Assembly: GCF_000003605.2 (NCBI RefSeq)
Contig: NW_003151254.1
Span: 779,411 to 807,231, forward strand
DNA: 27,821 bases
Source of the DNA: Saccoglossus kowalevskii
Taxonomy: Eukaryota > Hemichordata > Enteropneusta > Harrimaniidae
Reading direction: 5' to 3'
Shown: in pieces, positions 21,011 through 27,821 of the stretch
How the letters are laid out: each line of letters begins with the position of its first letter
Numbering within the stretch: position 1 is the first letter of the stretch
The notes under the pieces: generated by a model
Told to the model about the DNA's origin: nothing
Seen by the model: the letters and a program-made list of their open reading frames with translations, nothing else
Database searches by the model: none
Translations under genes and position numbers: made by a program

Positions 21011-21900
21011 ACGACCCGCCAACCCATAATGGGCGAAAGCTCACTTTGTGCGACATATATGTATTTTGTAGCGTTGTCATAACATTGCGACTGAATGATG
21101 TGTGGTGTGGAGTAGCATTACAGTAATCGCTCGAGCGAACGTCACACTGTGACTGGTACGCCGTGTCGGTGTCCACCGCGGCTTGCAGTAAACTATGCTA
21201 GATCGCCGCCGTGGTCCAGCTGGATCGACTGTGCGTAGGGGTGCGTACCCGGGGTACATGTACGTAGTTGCATCATTACCCCATCCCACTAGTGTTTTCA
21301 AACAATCAAGGTAGATATTATTGGCAACTGTCCTTTCTGTGTAATAATTATTTTAAATTCCACGGGAGGGCGGGGATTTGACGAATACTTTGAAGCCAAA
21401 CGTAGCGTAGCGGGCGAACGAACATGACCGGAAAGCTAGTGGGTGTTAGCCATCCTAGAAAGAGAACCAACAGTGATTTTAATCTCACTGTATAAAATAA
21501 ACAGATATACACCTGAGAACACGGATACTTTCATTTATTTATACAAACCGTTACCTTTACCGGGAGTCAACGCCGGGGAAATACAAGTCACGTCGGTCTT
21601 TCGTCGATCTCGTTTCGCAAATTTTGTAGTACAAAAACAGAACAAATTCATCTCTCTGTACTCGTAGACATACATTGTACCCGCCATTTCGTTTATCGCA
21701 TTTGCTTGAATAAATTATTCTCGGTTAACCTCACTTCATCAACACGATAAGGAGAACTAATCAGGAGACCACCAGAACAGCTGCATCAGTCGCGGAATCT
21801 AGAAATGTGCGTACTAGATGGAACGCTTCGCCCGAACGCGCATTAGCGTACAGTGCAGACGACGATGCTTCAAAATATTGTCTGATTTCGATATTTAAAT
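21011..21900 (-). promoter_or_regulatory. CpG-dense block, possible promoter and 5' region
   Basis: Between about 21120 and 21270 there are some 17-19 CpG dinucleotides, against very few in most of the window. GC stays raised to about 21850. On the minus strand AAATGGCGG (21681-21689) matches the YY1-type initiator word found around many animal start sites. The block lies far upstream of the DOCK exon on the same strand, so it could hold another promoter. The alternative is a GC-rich foreign insert. Confidence 0.4.
21535..21687 (-). CDS. Small ORF of 50 codons in the CpG-rich block, function unknown
   Basis: The ATG lies inside the YY1-like word (GAAATGGCGG, good start context) and opens a frame beginning MAGTMYVYEYREMNLF, with a basic middle (KFAKRDRRK), to a stop at 21535. 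Donor-like GTAAAG and GTAACG near its end fall in phase 1, so it cannot join the phase-0 acceptor at 7775 directly. It may be an upstream ORF, a first exon joined to an unseen phase-1 exon, or chance. No homolog is recognised. Confidence 0.25.
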   Translation of the reverse strand: MAGTMYVYEYREMNLFCFCTTKFAKRDRRKTDVTCISPALTPGKGNGLYK

Positions 21901-22578
21901 CCGCTGATATTGCTTATGGACCGTTTTATTTGATGTCGATTTTGGTATTAAATACTTCTTATCTAACAATTTCTCTTCTTTTTCAATAGTTTCTTCTTTA
22001 TTCGTTTTCGAAATCAACAATGTATTCATATCCATGTACAGGGCCTTGATGCTCAATAATGTAATACATTATCGCGAATAATCTGCTGCAATGACGTCAT
22101 AAAATCCACTGGTATTGATAATGCTATAATATAATATACAATATTTACATTCTAAGTCATTGAGAACAATGTTAAGATACGTGTATGAAGAAATAATTTC
22201 ATCACAGACACCAGTAAAAAGATGCAAATTTTCACCATTTTCCATGTCATTTTGGACTTTCTTGTAAAATTGTATGTTGTTTTTATGGCATTAATGCATA
22301 ATAATAAATGCATGAAAAAGATGATATAAGATCCTCAATTCCGCTAAAACCCTCTTAAGTTATAACAAATACAGGCATTTAAAATTTTGATAAAATTTAA
22401 GTACATGCGATACACATACATTTTAGTTTAATGTGAATGTATAATTTATAGGTTACAGCACTGAGTTTAATGCTCATATATATATATAACATACTGATTC
22501 ATTACAGTGTAAGACATGTGACCAAGGGCATTGACATCACAGAGATCAAAGTTCAAATAAACAATGATAGCATCATAG
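21901..22578. other. Non-coding stretch with a CRE palindrome
   Basis: TGACGTCA (22092-22099) is a perfect CRE, about 400 bp upstream, on the minus strand, of the YY1-like site at 21681. An (AT)n run is near 22476. No exon is supported. Confidence 0.4.
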
Positions 22579-22592
22579 CCACAAGAGGGCGC
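22579..22592 (+). promoter_or_regulatory. CTCF-like motif
   Basis: CCACAAGAGGGCGC agrees with the CTCF core (CCASYAGRKGGCRS) at all but one position. A weaker relative, AGAGGGCGCT, is at 23993-24002. CTCF is conserved across bilaterians. Occupancy is not shown by the sequence. Confidence 0.4.
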
Positions 22593-23264
22593 CAGACACA
22601 TGCTACTTTTTGACAGAAAGCACTGTGCAGGTTTCACACCTGTAATTAAAGTTAATAACCTTGTATGTTAAGCCATGGAGGAATGTAACACCCAATTTCC
22701 TTTGCGAATCATTTTCATGATTTTTTTTTTGTGACCCAAAATACATAAGATGGATTGAAATTGAAATTTTCAAATAAACAATGGATTTAAATGTGATAGT
22801 TTTTTTGACCCAGTTTTGGATTTACTTGTTTCTCGTACTCTGTTGTCAATGAAGTGTACCTTTATTTTTATTGTGTCATAAATTCTCAGGAATATAGTAT
22901 GTTTCAATTTTTGCATTTACATGCGTTTCAATGGGAGGTACAATTCACTAGTGAGAACTGTATAAAAATTTACAGGTGACTTTCATGTCAGCACAGTTGA
23001 AACTCAAAATCATGTACTGTACCGTAGTACTAGTATATCCTTGGTACTAGAATTGATAATTTGGTGATGTGGCTGTGACATTTTCACTGCAATAAAGGGT
23101 TGAGGATGGAATTGATATTGTGGAACAATTCCATCAAATACATGTGGATGACAAAAGAGAAAGAAAAAAATCATGGTATGGAGACTTGTTTTCATGTAAA
23201 AATGACTTTACAATTCCCCAATAGTACTCAACGCTACTTTGGCAGATATGTTGGATTGGAAAAT

Positions 23265-23305
23265 ATGCAAATGAGGTTCATAAAATTGGCAAAATGCATG
23301 CAAAT
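23265..23305. promoter_or_regulatory. Two octamer (ATGCAAAT) words in a repeated context
   Basis: ATGCAAAT occurs at 23265-23272 and 23298-23305, each followed by GAG. Single copies are at 3226 and 25558. At 3210, 23240 and 25510 the octamer follows a CATGGCGATG/ATATGTTGGA/CATGTTGGAAT segment, so these sites probably come from a shared old repeat and need not be independent POU-factor sites. Confidence 0.4.
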
Positions 23306-23492
23306 GAGTTTTATAATTCAAAAACATGTTCAGGTACCACAACATTCTTACTGTTGAATTTAAAACAGCCAATCACAGGGTGTAATTTTGTTTACTTTCA
23401 AGTAGATTTCAATCTCAAAACTGTGTATTAAAGCCGTACAATAACCCAACTCATGAGTACCCCTAACTATTCCTAAATTAAAGCAGTTTAAC

Positions 23493-23640
23493 AAGTCCCC
23501 ATTGTTCAATAGTAAATAAAACTGAAAAGAATTACACATGCATAATAATAATAATAATGTAAAATGTAGTTATGTCAATCAGTCCATGCAAGTCAGATTA
23601 TGGCTCTGGAACAGGATTTGTTAATACAAAATGTCTGTCT
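23493..23640. repeat. Dispersed repeat pair, copy 2
   Basis: CATTGTTCAATAGTAAATAA and ATTATGGCTCTGGAACAGG followed by ATTTGTTAATACAAAATGTC match the copy at 11043-11230 in order and orientation. An (AAT)n microsatellite (23541-23559) has grown inside this copy only. Confidence 0.55.
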
Positions 23641-24605
23641 GTCAGCCATTTTTGAAAGACAAGTTTGAATGATACATGTACATGTAGCTGGCCATGTATG
23701 ACCAAGATAAGGTGGCAGAAATGTCTAATTACGATGCCTTTTTCACATCAAAACATTGTTGCAAGAGGGAATTTTGCTCACCATTTACAAGGATTCAGAG
23801 AAAGTGCTGTGACGATGACAACTTGACACTACAATTGTTTTTTATTTAAAAAGTGTTTTTATTTATTTTAAATTATAAGTAGTAAAGAACTTATATTGTT
23901 TGAACTTTGACCTAAAACTCACTGGTCTCTGTACTGTGAGCTGACGAGCATACACTGACTGAATATCTTTCCATAACTGTAAAGCTAACTATAGAGGGCG
24001 CTGTCCACCATCTTTACAGCCATCTATTGCATGTGGAAACTTGATAGCATCACTATACTAATATAATTACACCTAAGTTAAATATACTGAACTATTATTA
24101 GAATACAAATGCTGCAAGTGCTGTAAATTGCCTAATTTTTGCTGCTAGGAATTTAACGATTTGATGATTTTATAGAATTAATGAAAAAAATATTCATTAA
24201 AGTTGTGGATACAAAAATTCACAATTTTCAAAAATTTGTTTTTCACGAAACCAAAGTGGTTTAAAGTATTCCAACAGAATTACAATAATAGGATATGATT
24301 AACTTCAAGGGAACTGGGTACTTCATTAATTATTCAGAATAGACTTGTTAACAGACTATACTGACATTGGTCATCTCAAGCTCTTTCTCCATCTGGGAGT
24401 CACAAATCAGTTTGCTGGTTCTCCAGAAATCTTTAGCTGTCCAGGTATTTAGTATTTTTGTTTTGGTTCATTGTAGATAAATTTTTTCACGGAAAGCAAG
24501 GAAATGATTTTTTTATGAATAAATGGAAATTTGTTTTCCCAACTTTTTTTCGTTCACAATCCATTGGTTCAGAGTAAAACATAAATTGAAACACACTTAG
24601 TGCTT
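23641..24605. other. Non-coding stretch
   Basis: AGAGGGCGCTGTCCACCATC (23993) joins a CTCF-like half to a YY1-like inverse word and resembles an interspersed repeat edge. Around 24180-24250, AAAAATATTCA/TTTTCAAAAATTTG words form loose inverted repeats. No exon is supported. Confidence 0.4.
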
Positions 24606-24672
24606 CTCGGCTAATGAGAATGCTTCATTACAAGGACTTTCTATACACTAAATTTGTTTCATTCTTGTGCTG
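24606..24672. repeat. Dispersed repeat, copy 2 (CCAATCAGAATGCTTCAT family)
   Basis: The partner of 7914-7985 in the same orientation. Here the CCAAT word is mutated to CTAATGAG, while GAATGCTTCATT and CTATACACTAAAT are kept. Confidence 0.55.
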
Positions 24673-24802
24673 TCCTAGGTAAACCATACAAATCATCTGG
24701 GACTTGTATATATCTTTGTTCTTATTAATTGTTATTATATACATTACACAACATCAAACACTGATCAAGTTTAACAAACGCACTGAGGATCAGGACATGA
24801 AC

Positions 24803-25012
24803 TACTGTAAAATGACTAATTTTCACTGGGTTTAAATTTCGCTGATTTACCATTTCAGGATATTCAGTGGGTTTTAAATTCACGGTTTTATCATTTAGAT
24901 AATGTGTTCTATGCTAAATTTCACATATTCACTGGGTTTTAATTTAGCACATTTTCCAGTCAGCGAAATAAGCAAAATTAAAACCCAGTGAATAATTAAC
25001 CCCTTTACATCA
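24803..25012. mobile_element. Foldback MITE, family B, copy 2 in inverted orientation
   Basis: Read in reverse, this element matches 12694-12912 block by block: GTAAAGGGGTTAATTATTCA at one end and TACTGTAAAATGACTAATTT at the other, with TTCGCTGA, CACGGTTTTATCATT and TGTTCTATGCTAAATTT inside. One end has lost the terminal CAGTA. The two copies face each other 12 kb apart. Confidence 0.85.
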
Positions 25013-26609
25013 CAGACTTGATAAACTCATTGAATGCCATCATTTTTCAATAATTTCTTTTTGGTAGGAATCAACATTGTTGTTGAATAAGTGTTGAAAG
25101 CGTTAAACACTTACACAAATAATATATATTAATACAATTTGAAATACTAATTTATTATAATACCCATTGTGTGTGTGGTCAGTGTTCTCTTCAGGATTTT
25201 TTTAGCAAGGGGTTAAGAAAGATATACACATACGTTTGTTGCAGTTACATTCTTTCATTAGAAAGTGCAATGATTATGATATATATTTATTTTACAGTTT
25301 CTGCAGTTTAATTCTAATGAGTTGTAATTGGAAAACATGAATTAAAAAAATAATTATTTAAGATATTATTTGATACCTCAAAGGGGTTGGCTCTCAAAAA
25401 TTGCAACGAGAGAATAGCACCCCTACACTGTACCACTGTAATATTCTCTTTAGCGTTCCACTTAAATCTAAGATTACGATTTAATAAACGTTACCCAGAC
25501 AGATATTGGCAGCCATGTTGGAATCTTGCCAAAAGTTCTCAATTTTTCTGATCTCACATGCAAATATCTGCTGTAAAGCAATATTGGACAGAACCATGCA
25601 ATTATCACAAAATACATGCTGATCATCTTTCAGAGAAAAATATAAATATATAATTCCAGTTATTTAGACTTATAATGAAATAGAATTTAGTCAATCTTGT
25701 ACGGCAAATCTCGACATCATGTACATTTATTTTTGAAGTACCCAGTATTGAATTCATTTCATGTAATGTCTGAATGACAACAATGAGTCTACACAAGTAA
25801 ATGTATTATCAGGTTCAGCTGTTTGCGAGACTACACTGACTTAAAATCGATGAACAGAAAATAATCCTATAACAGAAGTAATGGCGTGTGCACCGAAATA
25901 ATATCAGAGTGTAAAACAGCGCGACAAAGACTGGCAAAAATGTATAATAGACAATAAAGGAAATGAACCGAAGGGAATTGAATTGGTAATTGTAGTTACC
26001 AACAATAGAAACTGTCAATTTCACAGTGGGGAGAAAAGAACCCCAAAAATAAATGAATAATTACTATTACTGGAACAGGCAGATCATACAATTAATTTTT
26101 TTTTGATAATATTTCTGTGATGATGGTTTTCAACAAAGGTTTGTACATTGTGTATATTAATTACAAGCCATTGTTAGGTGTAGGAAAAACACAATAGACA
26201 ATTGAAAAGTATTGTTATGCAAATTATACATCATCTCAAGTGATGGAGAACAGAACATTTTTTTTTTCACATACGAACATCATGTCAGATACAAGTTTTT
26301 AAATATTCAATGAAAAATGTGATCAGAATACATTTGCTTCAATTAATGAAGAACCAGAGAAATTCTAAATTTCTGATTCTATTTAGATGTGTATTATTGG
26401 AATTACAGTTTTAATATTTAGAACTGATAATAATTCTGAAAGATGTAGATAACTTCATGTAAAAATAAAACAACAAAAAACAAGTCAGACGAAATATATG
26501 ATCATGGTATCTGAACTAAACACGTGATATAGATAACAGCATGTTCTGTTTAGAAAGGTGGTCAGCGACACCGTTATAAAAGAATTAGCAAACACAACTG
26601 GTACTGTAC
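25013..26609. other. Non-coding stretch
   Basis: A hydrophobic minus-strand frame of 69 codons (25815-26024, FISFIVYYTFLPVFVALFYT) resembles a membrane segment in composition only and has no conserved motif. A CACGTG word is at 26521-26526 and a TATAAAAG word (plus strand) at 26575. No gene is supported. Confidence 0.4.
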
Positions 26610-26687
26610 CTGAACTTCCCAAGAATTCTCAGCTTTGGTGATCAAAATAGAGACGACAGATTCTAAATACGGGCAGTGATAATCCAT
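26610..26687 (-). CDS. Candidate distal alternative first coding exon of the DOCK gene (26 codons)
   Basis: On the minus strand AGCAATGG (purine at -3, G at +4) follows directly on an in-frame TAA. It opens 26 codons beginning MDYHCPYLESVVSIL and ending AENSWEVQ, then CAG/GTACAG. The exon side of the donor is ideal (CAG); positions +4 and +5 are not. It ends in phase 0 and would join AKPKLVEP of the 7659 exon after an intron of about 19 kb. The sequence just upstream (26690-26900) has several CpG words and no repeats, as expected of a promoter. No homology to known N termini is recognised, and the exon is unproved. Confidence 0.4.
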
Positions 26688-27821
26688 TGCTTACACGAGA
26701 GTAGTCTCTCAGTACTGCTGCATAAGTTTAAAGGTCCAGTAAACGCGTCAGCAGGCAGCCATGAATATCAATTAATAAAGAGTGTTTTAGCACCACGCAG
26801 GTCTATTACGAGTCAATACCCGGTCCAGTGTTGATCTCAGTCGGTGATTAGTAACGCAGAGCGCATCAGACAAAGCCCTTAATGTCAGTTAATGAAAACC
26901 TCGTCCAATAGGCAGTCTATCCAATAATCAATATTTTGTGCAGGTTTCCATGGCAATTATTATTCGATGAAATTAGGATAAATTAGTTTTTATTGCAACA
27001 CTGAAGTTGAATGTAGTTTGGATAAATTGATAGTTTAGAATAATTCAAAAGTAAGAGAATTCATGAATTTCAGTCACAAAATTAACTTGTCAGTTGCCTT
27101 TTACCACAGGATGTGTGGTCATCAATCAAGTTGTCCAAATATTTAAGTCAAATACAATACTCAGGAAAACAGTGAATGCTGACAAAAGCGAATAATTGTC
27201 TTGTTGATCAAACAGGGTGCAGTGGCGATTTCACTTTCTAGGAAACAAAAACAAGCCAATACTCTCCAAAGCAACAGATGTAAACAATGATAACAAGGAA
27301 GGAAGGAACCAGTGGTATCAAATACACAGCAAAGAATAGTTTCACAACTATCACGGAAAGCAGAACACTGTACCAAGTTAATACTGCATACTGAAATAAC
27401 CCCGAGTAACAGATGTACATTGATATATGAATGTAATGAACCGTAATGATGATCTACTGAAATTTATATTATCAACATTTTTAAGTTCTCAGGGGGGAGT
27501 GAATAACACTGACTGACTGACATCTGGCTGTGGCCTCACTGAATTTATAAATATTGATGATCATTTTATAAACCCATTTAATTATGTGAAATATAACATT
27601 CAGAGAATTTTTTGAGTAGCTCTAAATTTTTGTAACATTTTACTGGGATTCTTGACCCTCTGATTGCCAAAATCAACTTTTGTTATAAAGAATGTTGATC
27701 AAAACTTCCTGGCGTGGGAAATTCAGGTCTATTTGGTTAAAAATTAAGCAAACAAATTATTGAAAAATATGTAAAAATGTTGCACTAAGATTTCGGCGGA
27801 AAAAATTGCAAAGCTCAAAAA
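26688..27821. other. Possible promoter flank, then AT-rich non-coding sequence to the edge
   Basis: 26690-26900 is the most mixed-composition part (AACGCGTCAGC, ACCCGGTCC, AACGCAGAGCGC) and lies immediately upstream of the 26.6-kb candidate exon on the minus strand. Beyond it, two overlapping hydrophobic minus-strand frames (27161-27420) have no family signature and occupy the same bases in different frames, so at most one could be real. No further feature is supported. Confidence 0.35.

Noticed and set aside
25815-26024. Hydrophobic frame resembling membrane segments
   Set aside because: T-rich DNA read in one frame gives F, L, I and Y by composition alone, and no receptor or channel motif is present.
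27161-27420. Two overlapping hydrophobic minus-strand frames
   Set aside because: Same bases in two frames, no splice context and no family signature.
1-27821. CRISPR array, bacterial operon or viral genome
   Set aside because: The tandem repeats lack spacer-repeat alternation of CRISPR type, there are no ribosome binding sites or dense ORFs, and a spliced animal exon is present.

Overview
The window looks like a piece of animal nuclear genome: it is AT-rich (about one third GC by eye), has almost no long open frames, carries one clear spliced coding exon, and is full of short interspersed and tandem repeats. The repeat types (foldback MITEs with CTGTA ends, a tRNA-derived SINE, and an element built on a 157-bp tandem core with a GC-rich hairpin near one end) suggest a marine lophotrochozoan, most likely a mollusc. 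That assignment is inference from repeat style only.

The single secure coding feature is a 117-bp exon on the minus strand (7659-7775). It has textbook splice sites on both sides and encodes 39 residues including EPLDYENVIVQKKT and MLFFPHDD. This is the N-terminal signature of the DOCK-D (zizimin; DOCK9/DOCK10/DOCK11) Rho-family guanine nucleotide exchange factors. In vertebrate DOCK9 and DOCK11 the matching segment directly follows a variable first exon. The rest of the gene must lie beyond the left edge, because I found no following exon in 1-7658.

Most or all of the sequence from 7.8 kb to the right edge would therefore be first intron and 5' region of this gene. Three minus-strand candidate first coding exons lie there, at 15568-15666, 17093-17119 and 26610-26687. 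Each starts with an ATG preceded by an in-frame stop and ends at a GT donor in phase 0, the phase the DOCK exon accepts. A CpG-dense block at about 21.0-21.9 kb, with a YY1-like ATGGCGG site and a 50-residue minus-strand ORF, is a fourth promoter-like place. Together these suggest one gene with several alternative promoters that change only the extreme N terminus. The first exons are predictions, not demonstrated.

Repeats, left to right: a decayed MITE (225-345); an inverted-repeat element with repeated GTTCA/CAGATTAATC blocks (1727-2156); a 19-bp/69-bp satellite (6329-6745) with a separated arm at about 5888-5929; a tRNA-derived SINE head with an internal 27-bp duplication (6880-6985); a 15-bp minisatellite (7243-7356); MITE family A (8251-8462, 13322-13534); MITE family B (12694-12912, and inverted at 24803-25012); the 157-bp-core element (18796-19933); and an array of twelve 62-70 bp units (20176-20872) whose single inverted relative lies at 9411-9473. 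On the plus strand at 4312-4693 there are two overlapping coding-like frames that I cannot identify. No rRNA, intact tRNA, CRISPR or bacterial-type feature is visible.
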